Below, in pieces: positions 8,521-17,114 of a stretch of DNA of 64,000 nucleotides. The position numbers and the translations under genes were made by a program. The DNA is taken from the NCBI GenBank assembly GCA_910588335.1, contig CAJUQV010000006.1:35749-99748 (forward strand), given 5' to 3'. The notes below the pieces were generated by a model, which had not been told where the DNA came from, did not search any database, and was given only the letters and a program-made list of their open reading frames with translations. This DNA comes from an uncultured Ruminiclostridium sp. Lineage in GTDB: Bacteria > Bacillota > Clostridia > Oscillospirales > Ruminococcaceae. The first letter of the stretch is position 1; the number at the start of each line of letters is the position of its first letter.

Positions 8521-8557
8521 CCCCTGCGCCCGAAAAGCGCGGGGGTTAATTTTTTCC
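8521..8557 (+). terminator. Riboswitch-controlled terminator before thiT
   Basis: A 9-bp GC-rich stem (CCCCTGCGC with GCGCGGGGG) and a 7-base loop are followed by TTAATTTTTT. It is the expression platform of the TPP riboswitch and ends about 25 bp before the thiT start. Confidence 0.92.
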
Positions 8558-8580
8558 TGCAAATTGAAAGGAAGAAAAAA

Positions 8581-9375
8581 ATGAACCAGAAAACACTCAG
8601 ACTGACGGAATCGGCTATAATGTTAGCCTTGGGCTTTATCTTGAGCTTGCTCAAGATAATAGACATGCCCTTTGGCGGATCGGTAACGGTATTCGGTATG
8701 CTGCCCGTTATCATAATCGCTTACAGATACGGCACCGCGTGGGGACTGCTGGTGGGATTTACCGCAAGCCTGCTTCAAATGCTGTCCGGGCTTAAGAATC
8801 TTACCTACGGAACAAGCGCCGGAGCGGTGATCACCATTATAATGCTTGACTACGTTGTCGCCTTTACCGCAATGGGGCTTGGAGGTCTTTTCAAAGGAAA
8901 AGTGAAGGATAAGGGTACAGGCATAGCCTTAGGCGCGCTCACTGCCTGCCTTGTACGCTACATATGCCATACCGCAGTAGGCTGCACCGTCTGGGCGGGA
9001 GTATCCATTCCCACCAGCGACGGACTTCTGTATTCCATGGTGTACAATGCGGCGTATATGATACCCGAAACCGTCATAACCGTTGCGGGTGCGTACTTTG
9101 CAGGAAAAATATTTACGCTTTCGGAGCAGCAGATAAAGCCTGTGCCCATGAAGGAAGGCTCGGCAAGAAACGCGGCGGCAATGCTTCCCGCCGTCATGGG
9201 ACTGGTTATGGCGTTTGTGTTTATTTTCGCCATGGTACAAACGGAGGAAGGATTTGATATAACCGCCATTACCCGCACAGATGTTTTTGATTGGCTGGCG
9301 CCTGTCATTGTTCTTATTGCGGGCATAGTCATATCTGTGATTATCAAGAATACGGTTAAGAAAAAGCTTTCTTGA
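8581..9375 (+). CDS. thiT: Thiamine ECF transporter substrate-binding subunit ThiT
   Basis: ThiT is the membrane S-component that captures thiamine and works with the shared EcfA-EcfA'-EcfT module, which is not in this window. The protein has about six hydrophobic segments and typical ThiT blocks: AYRYGTAWGLLVGFTASLLQ near residue 50 and VGCTVWAGVSIP with the NAAYMIPE stretch near 140-165. At 264 residues it is longer than the usual 180-200; the extra C-terminal part has two more hydrophobic segments. GAAAGGAAG precedes the ATG. Placement behind a TPP riboswitch fits thiamine import. Confidence 0.93.
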   Translation: MNQKTLRLTESAIMLALGFILSLLKIIDMPFGGSVTVFGMLPVIIIAYRYGTAWGLLVGFTASLLQMLSGLKNLTYGTSAGAVITIIMLDYVVAFTAMGLGGLFKGKVKDKGTGIALGALTACLVRYICHTAVGCTVWAGVSIPTSDGLLYSMVYNAAYMIPETVITVAGAYFAGKIFTLSEQQIKPVPMKEGSARNAAAMLPAVMGLVMAFVFIFAMVQTEEGFDITAITRTDVFDWLAPVIVLIAGIVISVIIKNTVKKKLS

Positions 9376-9389
9376 TTTTTTACGCAACA

Positions 9390-9442
9390 AAGGAATACCC
9401 GCCGAAGAGCAAAATGGCTTTTCGGCGGGTATTCCTTTTTTT
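9390..9442 (+). terminator. Strong terminator after thiT
   Basis: Perfect 17-bp arms, AAGGAATACCCGCCGAA and its complement, enclose a short loop and are followed by seven T. The flanking A and T runs could allow use from both sides. Confidence 0.92.
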
Positions 9443-9528
9443 CTTGATATTTTTATGGAAAACGTAAAAAAATTTGTCGTTTACTATAGCCCACGTCTTA
9501 CGTCAAGCTTTCTTTGCGAAACGGTAAT

Positions 9529-9570
9529 CCTAATCTCTAATCAAGTCTATTACTTGATTAGAGATAGGTA
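9529..9570. repeat. R1 hairpin element (single)
   Basis: Arms CCTAATCTCTAATCAAGT and ACTTGATTAGAGATAGG surround a five-base loop. The stem belongs to the widespread AATCTTTAATCAAG-type R1 family. It lies between the thiT terminator and the apbE stop. Confidence 0.8.
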
Positions 9571-9598
9571 TAACTTGAACTTTTAGCCGAAATCTACA

Positions 9599-10621
9599 TT
9601 ACCGCTTTATCTCCGACACTTCCATATCCGAAAGATTTGTGAAAACGTCCGTAAGCCCCTCGGTTAAAATAATTCTTTTATCTTCAGTCACCAACAGCAT
9701 TTCAAATCCGCCTTTTTCCCTCCAGAGCTTTTCCGCCTTTTCCGCCCCCATTACAAAAATCGCAGTTGAAAGAGCGTCGCATTCTAGCCCGCTTTCTCCC
9801 GCTATTGTGGCCGAAACTATGCCGTTATCCGCCGGATAGCCGTCGGCGGGGTCGATAATATGATGATAGCGTTTCCCGTCCTCGCTTTCAAAATATCTTT
9901 CGTAATTTCCCGAAGTCACCACCGACGCGTTTTCAAGCTTAAGCAAGCACATATTGCCTTCGTTAAAGGGGTTATTTACCGCGATATTCCAACTTGTCCC
10001 GCCGATTTTTGCGCCCAGAGCCTGCACGTTTCCGCCCAAGCTTATTATTGCCGACTCCACGCCGTTTTCCTTCAAGACGGCGACCGCCCTGTCTCCGGCG
10101 TAGCCCTTTGCCGCCGCGCCCAAGTCAATTTGCTCCCCAAAAGGCAAAAAAACCGTATTATCGCCCACCTTAACGGAGCGGTAATCCACTTTTTCCAACA
10201 AATTATCCAATGTCTCCCCGTCGGGAATTTTGTAATCGCCCGTGGTAAATCCCCATTCGGTGATAACGGGTCTTAGCGTGATATCGAGAGCGCCTCCGCT
10301 TTCCTCCCCGATTTCAAGAGCGGCACGTATCACCTTTTCGGTATCGTCGCTTACCGTTACGGTTTCCCCCGCCATCGCATTGATCTTTGACACCTCGCTG
10401 TCCGGAGCGGTAACAGACATCAGACTCTCTATGCGCATTACCTCCTCTTTTACAGCCTTTGCCGCCGATTCGGCGTTTTTTCCGTAAACGGTAATATCAA
10501 TGTAGGTGTCCATGGCAATAAATCCCGTACGGTAAACAGACGGCTCGGAACCGCAGGAGCACAGCAAAATCGACAGCAGCGAAACAAAAAGAACTCCCGC
10601 CAGCTTCGGATTTTTTATCAT
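9599..10621 (-). CDS. apbE: FAD:protein FMN transferase, ApbE family lipoprotein
   Basis: ApbE-type enzymes covalently attach FMN to Thr/Ser residues of exported flavoproteins. The N-terminus (hydrophobic stretch then LLCSCGSE) is a lipoprotein signal with a lipobox cysteine near residue 23, so the enzyme is likely anchored outside the membrane. Conserved blocks are FIAMDTYIDITVYG, the glycine-rich IDLGAAAKGYAGDRA, SLGGNVQALG, and HHIIDPADGYPADNG. Length (340) is normal. It is the last gene of araD - NusG-II protein - Gx transporter - apbE, with a 59-bp gap. No flavinylation target (FMN-binding domain protein) is visible in this window. Confidence 0.93.
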   Translation of the reverse strand: MIKNPKLAGVLFVSLLSILLCSCGSEPSVYRTGFIAMDTYIDITVYGKNAESAAKAVKEEVMRIESLMSVTAPDSEVSKINAMAGETVTVSDDTEKVIRAALEIGEESGGALDITLRPVITEWGFTTGDYKIPDGETLDNLLEKVDYRSVKVGDNTVFLPFGEQIDLGAAAKGYAGDRAVAVLKENGVESAIISLGGNVQALGAKIGGTSWNIAVNNPFNEGNMCLLKLENASVVTSGNYERYFESEDGKRYHHIIDPADGYPADNGIVSATIAGESGLECDALSTAIFVMGAEKAEKLWREKGGFEMLLVTEDKRIILTEGLTDVFTNLSDMEVSEIKR

Positions 10622-10680
10622 GACTTTGTTTCTTCACTTTCTATAAAAAAGATAATTTCGACATAGGCATATCAGAAAAA

Positions 10681-11181
10681 TTATTTAAGCTTTTCCGTCC
10701 TTTTTATAACAAGCTGAGCCGCAAGTCCCGTCAATGCTCCCGCAATACAGCCGGACAAAACCAGCGGCGGAAGATAGAGCCACACGGCGGCGGTTTTCAT
10801 TATAAGCGAAGCCGCCGTCAACTGCCCCAGATTATGCAGAACCGCACCGAAAACGCTGCACAGCCACAATCGGTTTATGGGTATGATTTTTTTCAGAAGG
10901 AGCATACCCAAAAGGCAAAACGTGCCGCCTGAAAGGCTGTACAAAAGAGCTGAAGGATTGGAGGAAAAAAGCGTACCCAAGAGTAATCTCGCCAAAAGCA
11001 TCAGCGCCGTTTCGCTCCATTTAAAACGATAAACGGCATAAACAGTTATTATGTTGGCCAGACCCAATTTGACTCCCGCCACAGGAGAAAGGTTTGGAAT
11101 TTGAAGCTCCACCACATAAATAATCAGCGCTATGGCGGTCAGGAGCGCCAACTCGGTCATTCGGCGTATCTTTTTATTCAT
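10681..11181 (-). CDS. Gx-transporter / HepS1-like membrane protein (EetB-like)
   Basis: A 166-residue protein with five or six hydrophobic segments and the PF07456-type signature ELQIPNLSPVAGVKLGLANI near residues 25-45, followed by SALLYSLSGG. Databases call this family 'Gx transporter' or 'heptaprenyl diphosphate synthase component I'. It resembles S-component-like membrane proteins, and its partner in the Listeria extracellular electron transfer locus is, as I recall, called EetB. Here it lies between a NusG-domain-II protein and apbE, a combination typical of flavin-dependent electron transfer or Rnf-related loci. The substrate is unknown. Confidence 0.82.
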   Translation of the reverse strand: MNKKIRRMTELALLTAIALIIYVVELQIPNLSPVAGVKLGLANIITVYAVYRFKWSETALMLLARLLLGTLFSSNPSALLYSLSGGTFCLLGMLLLKKIIPINRLWLCSVFGAVLHNLGQLTAASLIMKTAAVWLYLPPLVLSGCIAGALTGLAAQLVIKRTEKLK

Positions 11182-11250
11182 TATTGCGCTTTTTCCTTTT
11201 TATGCCAATGCCAATATTTCCGTATTATTCCGGTATTCAACGCAGCCGAT

Positions 11251-11631
11251 TCATCCGACCACCGCGTCGATTTCATCATAGTCCGAAGCGAATTTTATTA
11301 CCAGATGATTGGGGAGACAAACGATAGGAGCGGAAGCGGACAACCAGCCCATTTTAACGCAGGTATTATCCGGACAGGCCGCTTCAGACACTCTTATTTT
11401 TCCGTCCTTTATTTCAAGAAGATTATAACTGTCGCCGTAATCAATTCTTATAAAGCGCTCGTCCTCCACGTTTATGTAAACGGTATAGAGGATCTGATCA
11501 TCTCTCATAACTTGAACAATGTTCATTTTTTTGGGCTTAAGCAGCAAAATGGTGCCTAAAGCGCCTGAGAGAAACAGTACCCCCGCAAGGATATAAGCCA
11601 ACACAAGTCCTTTTTTCGCTTTTGTCTTCAC
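11251..11631 (-). CDS. NusG domain II-containing membrane-anchored protein (EetA-like)
   Basis: 126 residues: one N-terminal membrane segment (about residues 9-31), then an extracytoplasmic domain with the PF07009 pattern, including YGDSYNLLEIKDGKIRVSEA, CPDNTCVKMGW and PIVCLPNHLVIKF. The Cys pair in CPDNTC and the single Cys in VCLPN are typical. The only start without truncating the membrane segment is a GTG that overlaps the araD stop (GTGA), so it is translationally coupled to araD. Together with the Gx protein and ApbE it forms a trio seen in flavin-based electron transfer loci. Its precise role is unproven. Confidence 0.82.
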   Translation of the reverse strand: MKTKAKKGLVLAYILAGVLFLSGALGTILLLKPKKMNIVQVMRDDQILYTVYINVEDERFIRIDYGDSYNLLEIKDGKIRVSEAACPDNTCVKMGWLSASAPIVCLPNHLVIKFASDYDEIDAVVG

Positions 11632-12317
11632 TTCTGTCCGTAATAAGCGTTGGCGCCGTGTTTTCTGAGATAGTGTTTATCCAGGAGCGTTTCATCCATA
11701 GACGGCAATCCTTTATTAAGCGTAAGCGCGTGATATGCCATAAATGCCGCTTCTTCAAGAACAACTGCGTTATGCACGGCGTCGTCGGCGCTTGTTCCCC
11801 ATGTAAACGGGCCATGGCTTTTTACCAGAACCGCAGGAATCGACATGGGGTCGATATTCTTAAAGGCTTCTATTATCACCGTTCCCGTTTCTTTTTCATA
11901 TTCGCCGTTGATCTCAGCGCCATTCATCGCCCTTGTACATGGGATTTCGCCGTAGAAGTAATCGGCGTGGGTGGTACCCAACGGGGGAATGCCCATTCCC
12001 GCCTGTGCGAATGAGGTTGCCCAGCGGCTATGGGTATGAACTACTCCGCCGATATTTTGAAAGGCTTTGTATAATTCAAGGTGGGTGGGGGTATCGCTGG
12101 AGGGCTTGTATTTTCCCTCCACTATTTCCCCCTTAAGATTCATAAGCACCATATCGTCAGGGGTCATTTTATCGTAATCAACGCCTGATGGTTTTATTGC
12201 GAAGATACCGCTTTCGCGGTCGATTTCGGAGGCGTTTCCCCATGTGAAGATGGCTAAATTGTGTTTGGGAAGAAGGAGGTTTGCTTCGTATACACGTTGT
12301 TTTAAGGTATCTAACAT
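11628..12317 (-). CDS. araD: L-ribulose-5-phosphate 4-epimerase
   Basis: AraD converts L-ribulose 5-phosphate to D-xylulose 5-phosphate, feeding arabinose into the pentose phosphate pathway. The class II aldolase fold is evident: TWGNASEIDRESGIFAIKPS near residues 25-44, SSDTPTHLELYKAF, the zinc site GGVVHTHSRWATSFAQ and GTTHADYF, and the C-terminal KSHGPFTWG. Length (229) is standard. A ribulokinase-like FGGY gene lies upstream on the same strand, 620 bp away. The stop codon overlaps the GTG of the NusG-II gene, an unusual link between sugar and electron-transfer genes. Confidence 0.95.
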   Translation of the reverse strand: MLDTLKQRVYEANLLLPKHNLAIFTWGNASEIDRESGIFAIKPSGVDYDKMTPDDMVLMNLKGEIVEGKYKPSSDTPTHLELYKAFQNIGGVVHTHSRWATSFAQAGMGIPPLGTTHADYFYGEIPCTRAMNGAEINGEYEKETGTVIIEAFKNIDPMSIPAVLVKSHGPFTWGTSADDAVHNAVVLEEAAFMAYHALTLNKGLPSMDETLLDKHYLRKHGANAYYGQK

Positions 12318-12936
12318 TGGTTTTGGTTCCTTTCTTTGATTTTATTGTGGAGTTTTGCGTGCCACAAGGGATTTCATCTAAAGTTTATTTCCTTTTTCAA
12401 TGTTTTATTTTTGCATCGGCGGTGCAGAACCGCTCCCGCGGGGGGGCTTAAGGCGACACCAAAGGGGGGCGAAGGTGAACAGGCTCCGCATCCGGTTTTA
12501 TTTAGAAAGTTTACGGTTTTATCGTAAAGCTACTTATCCGGCGGAGCCTGTCCACCACTCTCCCCCCTTAGGTTTCGCCTTAAGAATCCCTTCCTTACCC
12601 CCCTCTGGGTGTTTTGTTGTCAATATGCCTTTCACTCGATTAAAATGTTGTTCCGATGATTGCTATTATCGTATGCTTGTTTATCTTTTAAGTTGATTAT
12701 TTTATATAACTGCTCCTATTAAAGTTTAATCGCCTAATAAGGTTTATTGTTCCATAAATTATTGCAAATGACTGCGTACCTGTAAATGTTTTGTTTCTGT
12801 CTTGCGTATCAAACTCCACAAACTGTTCTATCAGGCAAAAGTGCTCCTACACCGATAACTGCGCCGCCGTCTCCGTCGATACAAGCTTTCTTACATCAAC
12901 ATACCGACATTTATAAACGCTTTTTCACGACTTTCT
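12318..12936. other. Intergenic stretch between the kinase and araD
   Basis: No gene is supported here. The only clear structure is the large inverted repeat at 12448-12583. The rest is AT-rich and probably carries the araD promoter, which I cannot place with confidence. Confidence 0.5.
12448..12583. repeat. Large imperfect inverted repeat with R2-like ends
   Basis: About 136 bp bounded by TTAAGGCGACACC and GGTTTCGCCTTAA. The arms continue inward with a run of G/C and CAGGCTCCG / CGGAGCCTG, around an AT-rich centre that holds its own small hairpin. The ends resemble the TTAAGGCAACACC ends of R2, so it may be a divergent relative. Confidence 0.65.
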
Positions 12937-14520
12937 TTACACCATTCCCGCCGTTTTTTCCGCTTCTAATCCGCCAATAAACCTCTTCATATACTCCTTA
13001 AACCCTTCAACGCCCTTTTCGTCCGGCTCCACAACTCTCTTTTCCGCTCCTTTAAACACCTTTTCTTCAAGAAATACCGACAATTCTTTTCCATTTCCCA
13101 CCTTCATAAAACCTGCCAGCAGCGCCATTCCCCATGCGCCGCCTTCTCCTGCCGTAGTCATAACGGTGATGGGCACATTCATGGCGTTGGCAGTCAGCGC
13201 ATCTGCCGCGCCTTCCACCTTGAACAATCCTCCGTGCGCGGCAAATCTCTTAGCTTTCACCTTTTCTTTTTCAAAAAGTATGTCGTTCCCCATTTTCAAT
13301 GCCGACAACGCTGTCATTAATTCCACTCTGAAAAAATTGGCAAGATTAAATTCGCCGTCGGGACTTCTGAAATACATGGGCTTTCCTTTTTCAACACCCG
13401 CCACAGGCTCTCCGGAAAGAAAGTTGTAAGCCGTAATTCCTCCGCCGCTTACATCTCCCTTCATGGCGTTTTTGTATAAAAGCGAGTAAAGCTCGGACTT
13501 GTCGATTTCATTTCCCGTGAGAGAAGCGAATTCCCCAAACAGCTTCACCCATGCATCAAGTTCGGAACAGCAGTTGTTGCAATGTATCATCGCCACGTCT
13601 GAGCCGTCCGGCGTAGATACCACGTCGATTTCCTTGTATACTCCCTTAAGCGGCTTGTCAAGCACTAACATCGAGAAAACAGAGGTTCCGCCGGAAATAT
13701 TTCCTGTTTCGGGCAGCACACTGTCCGTTGCCACCATTCCGGTTCCGGCGTCCCCTTCGGCGGGACAAAAAGGCACTCCCGCCTTAAGATCACCATCAGC
13801 ATCCAAAAATTTCGCTCCCTCTTCGGTCAGTACCCCGCACTGCTCCCCCGCTTTTTTTACAATGGGCAGTATTCCTTCTATATCCCACTTGTACCCTTTT
13901 CCCGCAATAAGAGCGCGGAATTTTTCTATCATGGAATTATTGTAGCCAATGCCCTCCGTAGGAAACATTCCCGAAGCTTCACCTACACCGGCAGCCTTTT
14001 CACCCGTAAGAAGATAATGCACATACACCGCTAAAGTAGTTATGTAGGAAATATCATTGATATGCTCCTCATTGTTCAATATAGCCTGATATAAGTGGGC
14101 AATACTCCAGCGCTGTGGTATGTTGAATGAAAAAAGCTCGCTCAGCTCGTTTGCAGCCTGTTCTGTGGTAGTGTTTCTCCATGTACGGAAGGGGACAAGT
14201 AATTCTCCGTTTTCATTGAAAGGCATATATCCGTGCATCATTCCAGATATTCCCATCGCTCCGAATGTGGTAACGGTTACTCCGTATTTTTTCTTAATGT
14301 CACTTTTTAAATCGGAGTAGCAGCTTTTCAGCCCATTGTGAATATCTTCCAAAGAATAAGTCCAATATCCGTTTTCAAGCTTGTTTTCCCATGTATATCC
14401 GCCGCTTGCAATGGGCGCAAAGGTATCGTCGATAAGAATTGCTTTTATACGTGTGGAGCCGAATTCAATACCTAAAAAGGTCTTTCCGGTTTCAATTTTT
14501 TCGGTAATGTTCTCTTTCAT
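12937..14520 (-). CDS. FGGY-family carbohydrate kinase, probable L-ribulokinase
   Basis: FGGY kinases phosphorylate sugars with ATP. The 527-residue protein starts with the ATP-binding FLGIEFGSTRIKAILID (about 15-31), has GAMGISGMMHGYMPFNENG, the central CPAEGDAGTGMVATDSV and GNISGGTSVFSML blocks, and the C-terminal AAHGGLFKVEGAADALTANA and TTAGEGGAWGMALLAG. Its placement next to araD makes ribulokinase (AraB function) the best guess, although xylulokinase or another FGGY specificity is possible; no isomerase (AraA) is visible here. Just upstream of its start lie an R3 element and an R1 array, so its promoter must lie in or close to R3. Confidence 0.85.
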   Translation of the reverse strand: MKENITEKIETGKTFLGIEFGSTRIKAILIDDTFAPIASGGYTWENKLENGYWTYSLEDIHNGLKSCYSDLKSDIKKKYGVTVTTFGAMGISGMMHGYMPFNENGELLVPFRTWRNTTTEQAANELSELFSFNIPQRWSIAHLYQAILNNEEHINDISYITTLAVYVHYLLTGEKAAGVGEASGMFPTEGIGYNNSMIEKFRALIAGKGYKWDIEGILPIVKKAGEQCGVLTEEGAKFLDADGDLKAGVPFCPAEGDAGTGMVATDSVLPETGNISGGTSVFSMLVLDKPLKGVYKEIDVVSTPDGSDVAMIHCNNCCSELDAWVKLFGEFASLTGNEIDKSELYSLLYKNAMKGDVSGGGITAYNFLSGEPVAGVEKGKPMYFRSPDGEFNLANFFRVELMTALSALKMGNDILFEKEKVKAKRFAAHGGLFKVEGAADALTANAMNVPITVMTTAGEGGAWGMALLAGFMKVGNGKELSVFLEEKVFKGAEKRVVEPDEKGVEGFKEYMKRFIGGLEAEKTAGMV

Positions 14521-14557
14521 TTTTTTGTTTCCTCGTTTCCGATTATTTTATTAATAC

Positions 14558-14735
14558 TATAGCAATCCATCAAAAAGATAAACAAGCAGGAGCGAAGCGA
14601 CTAATTGTCCTTTCCGCTTCCCTTTCGGACTCCGAAAGGGAAGTAGGGGAGTCCAAGGGACGGGGGCAACGCCCCCATAGCTTGTGTGTTTTTTGCACTG
14701 TTGTAATTTTGTTTAAACTTTTTTGGATTGCTTTA
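14558..14735. repeat. R3 repeat, copy 1 (178 bp, terminal inverted repeats)
   Basis: Bounded by TATAGCAATCCATCAAAAAG and its inverse (TTTTTTGGATTGC). It contains an inner hairpin (CTTCCCTTTCGGA / TCCGAAAGGGAAG) and GGGGGCAACGCCCCC. A second copy at 62289-62466 differs at only about eight positions. No coding capacity is evident; the size and ends are MITE-like. Confidence 0.85.
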
Positions 14736-14740
14736 ATATT

Positions 14741-15090
14741 TATACTAATAACCATTTTGACACAGGATAAAATCATAGTCAAAATGGTTATTACACCCGA
14801 AACACTGTTAACCAATTAAAAACCATTTTTCCAATTTTTAATTGGTTAACAGTATTAATCATATTGTAGACAAAATCGAAAATATGATTAAATATTACAC
14901 TCGAAACACTAATCATCGGTCAATAATTTTTTTGTCTATAACTTGACCAAAGATTGATATTAATACTAATTCCCGATTAAAGTATAGACAAATTTTGTTG
15001 TCGATCGGGAATTAGTGCTTAGGGTGTAATTCTCAATCATCTTGTAGACCCTATGAAATTTTGTCTACAAGATGATTGAGAATTAGTATA
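14741..15090. repeat. R1 array: three twin-hairpin units in a row
   Basis: Six successive hairpins with unrelated stems (starting AACCATTTTGAC, TTAACCAATTAAAA, CATATT, CATCGGTCAA, CCCGAT and TCTCAATCATCTTGTAGAC). They are separated alternately by the connector (TTACACCCGAAACACT, TTACACTCGAAACACT, or its inverse AGTGCTTAGGGTGTAA) and by TATTA-type junctions. The whole is bounded by TATACTAAT and ATTAGTATA. The third unit is inverted relative to the first two. Confidence 0.9.
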
Positions 15091-15176
15091 AGTATATCAT
15101 AGATTTTCATTTTTTTCAAGTAAAAAATTCATTACCCATTGAGAAAAAGTTTACAATATGCTTTAAAAAAACGGAA

Positions 15177-15203
15177 AACCCCTCACGTTTCCGTAAGGGG
15201 TTT
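15177..15203 (-). terminator. Terminator after the secreted protein gene
   Basis: Arms AAACCCCTTAC and GTGAGGGGTTT on the minus strand are followed by TCCG and seven T, about 40 bp after the stop codon. Confidence 0.85.
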
Positions 15204-15239
15204 AAATATTCCGTTATCTTTTCTTCAACGAAGATTCAA

Positions 15240-17072
15240 TTACTTTCTCTTCTTGGAGATTACAACTGCAGCAGCAGCGATAGCAGCAGGAACAACTGCG
15301 AGAACTACGCCAGTGCCTACGTTCTTGTCTTCACCGCCGTTGGTGGAACCGGTCTGAGCGGGAGCTTCGGTAGTAGTAACTTCTTCAGTTACAGGCTCGG
15401 TAGTTGTAGCTTCAGTCTCAGTAGTGGTCTCGTCATCTTCAAAATCCATACCGAAGGTAGCGAAAGTGATGGTGAAGGGGCTGAAAGACTTGGTAACAAC
15501 CTTTACAAAACCATCGGTCTTGTAAGTGTCGATGTTAACGATAGGAAGATTCTCAACAGTGCCGTTGGAAAGACCGTGAGCAACTGTGCCGCCCTTAATG
15601 GTCTTGCCCTGATTGTCCTTGGGAATAGGCAGAGTAAGAGTAACTTCGCCGGCAGGCTGAACAGCGTTGCTGTCCTTGTCAAGGAGCTTTACTTCATAAG
15701 TAAGGTTGCTGGAAGTGAGCTTGCCGATAGCCTGGAGGATCGCGCCGCCGTTGCCACGGATAGTAGCAGCGGTACCGGAAGCCTTAACGCCGGAAACGGG
15801 ATCTTCAACTTCGATTACTTCGTCAACGGGAGCAGTAGCAGTCTGCTCAGGAATTACGATTTCGATGCTTCTGATAGCGAGCTTGCCATCCTTATCAGCA
15901 ATGTTATCGTTAACGTTATTGGATTTCTCGTTAACACGGATAGCAATGCTGTCTACGTTACCGGAAACGGTAGAAGCGGAGTTGTGTACGAGTGTATCCC
16001 AGTCAAACTCAGCAACGTAGTTGTTGATGTTGGTAGCCTGCTGAAGCTTAGTAGTGTTCTGAAGGTTTACACCGATCATGATATCCATAGTGGAAGAGCT
16101 GGAAGAAGATTCGGGAATCAATACGGTATTACCGTCCCACTTAGCCCAGTCCTGATCGAGAGTAGGATATGTTGTGATGTTACCGGAAGTAATGGCATCC
16201 TTCAACTGAGAAGGAGTCATAAAGTTGATTCTCAGCTTAGCGCCCTTGTTCTGAACGATGTTGTCGTTTGTCCAACGAAGGAGGTTGTGACCAAGAGAAA
16301 TACCTTCAATACCAGCATCCCAAACACCGTTGTTATCAAGAACAGGAGACTTTTGACCTGCTATTCCTTCAAATGTATAGATGGTGCCTGTGCTGATAAC
16401 AGCGCCATCGCCGTCCTTAGAAGTGCTCTTGTAGCTTCCGTTGTCGCTAAGGTCAAGCTTTCTGTCTTCCAAAACGAGGTTGTTGCCAACCTTGATATTG
16501 GCTACGCCTTCGGGAACCGCATAGTTGCCGGTATTTACCTTAAACTCGTTGGAAACGGAAATGGAAGTGATGGTTACCATGTTGGTAAGATCAAGCTCAT
16601 GCTTCTGAAGGGTAACGCCATCAGTATCGCCTTCCCATCTTACAGTGAAGGTTTCCTTTACGGGTTTATCATCCTTATCCTTAACGATTTTTGCGGTAGC
16701 CTTGGAAGAAACTGTTCTGCCTCCTCCGTTGGTACCTGTTACGGTGATTACTGTACCGCTGCCGGTTGTAACAGCCTTAACAAGATTAGCAACGTCAGCT
16801 TCATTATCTTTCTTGTAGCCATCCTTTACGGAGAAGCCAAGAGTGTAATCAAACTCATACACTGCTGCGGGATCAGTCAACTGGAAAATATCTTCACGGT
16901 CATAGCCGCCTCTGAAACCAACAGTATTGGAATAGCTGATGGTCATGTCGCCGGTCCTGCCAACAAAGTTAAAGGTCTTTGTGGTAGGAGCGGCAGAAAC
17001 ACCTACTACTGCAAGCGAGCTAACTGTCAAAGCGGCAGCTGCTGCGCTGGCAATAATTTTTTTCATGCTCAT
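15240..17072 (-). CDS. Secreted, C-terminally membrane-anchored protein of unknown function
   Basis: I do not recognise the family. The 610-residue product begins with a clear signal peptide (MSMKKIIASAAAAALTVSS, cleavage probably after VGVSA near residue 27). The long middle is rich in Thr, Ser, Asn, Asp and Val and reads like beta-sandwich domains. A Thr/Glu linker (ETTTETEATTTEPVTEEVTTT, about 555-575) leads to a final hydrophobic segment plus KKRK, which should anchor it in the membrane with the bulk outside. No LPXTG motif is present. GGAGG lies 7 bases before the ATG. A structured leader and a private terminator make it a single-gene unit. Its codon use looks more regular than its neighbours', suggesting high expression. 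Confidence 0.8.
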   Translation of the reverse strand: MSMKKIIASAAAAALTVSSLAVVGVSAAPTTKTFNFVGRTGDMTISYSNTVGFRGGYDREDIFQLTDPAAVYEFDYTLGFSVKDGYKKDNEADVANLVKAVTTGSGTVITVTGTNGGGRTVSSKATAKIVKDKDDKPVKETFTVRWEGDTDGVTLQKHELDLTNMVTITSISVSNEFKVNTGNYAVPEGVANIKVGNNLVLEDRKLDLSDNGSYKSTSKDGDGAVISTGTIYTFEGIAGQKSPVLDNNGVWDAGIEGISLGHNLLRWTNDNIVQNKGAKLRINFMTPSQLKDAITSGNITTYPTLDQDWAKWDGNTVLIPESSSSSSTMDIMIGVNLQNTTKLQQATNINNYVAEFDWDTLVHNSASTVSGNVDSIAIRVNEKSNNVNDNIADKDGKLAIRSIEIVIPEQTATAPVDEVIEVEDPVSGVKASGTAATIRGNGGAILQAIGKLTSSNLTYEVKLLDKDSNAVQPAGEVTLTLPIPKDNQGKTIKGGTVAHGLSNGTVENLPIVNIDTYKTDGFVKVVTKSFSPFTITFATFGMDFEDDETTTETEATTTEPVTEEVTTTEAPAQTGSTNGGEDKNVGTGVVLAVVPAAIAAAAVVISKKRK

Positions 17073-17114
17073 AATAAGTCCTCCATTTTTTTATTATGTT
17101 TGTTTTCCTATAAA

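Noticed and set aside
8316..8714. Minus-strand frame across the TPP riboswitch and thiT start
   Set aside because: It covers a clear promoter, riboswitch and terminator on the other strand and has no recognisable product.
14741..15090. R1 array considered as a CRISPR array
   Set aside because: Units are hairpins with changing stems and alternating connectors; there is no constant direct repeat with unique spacers and no cas gene.
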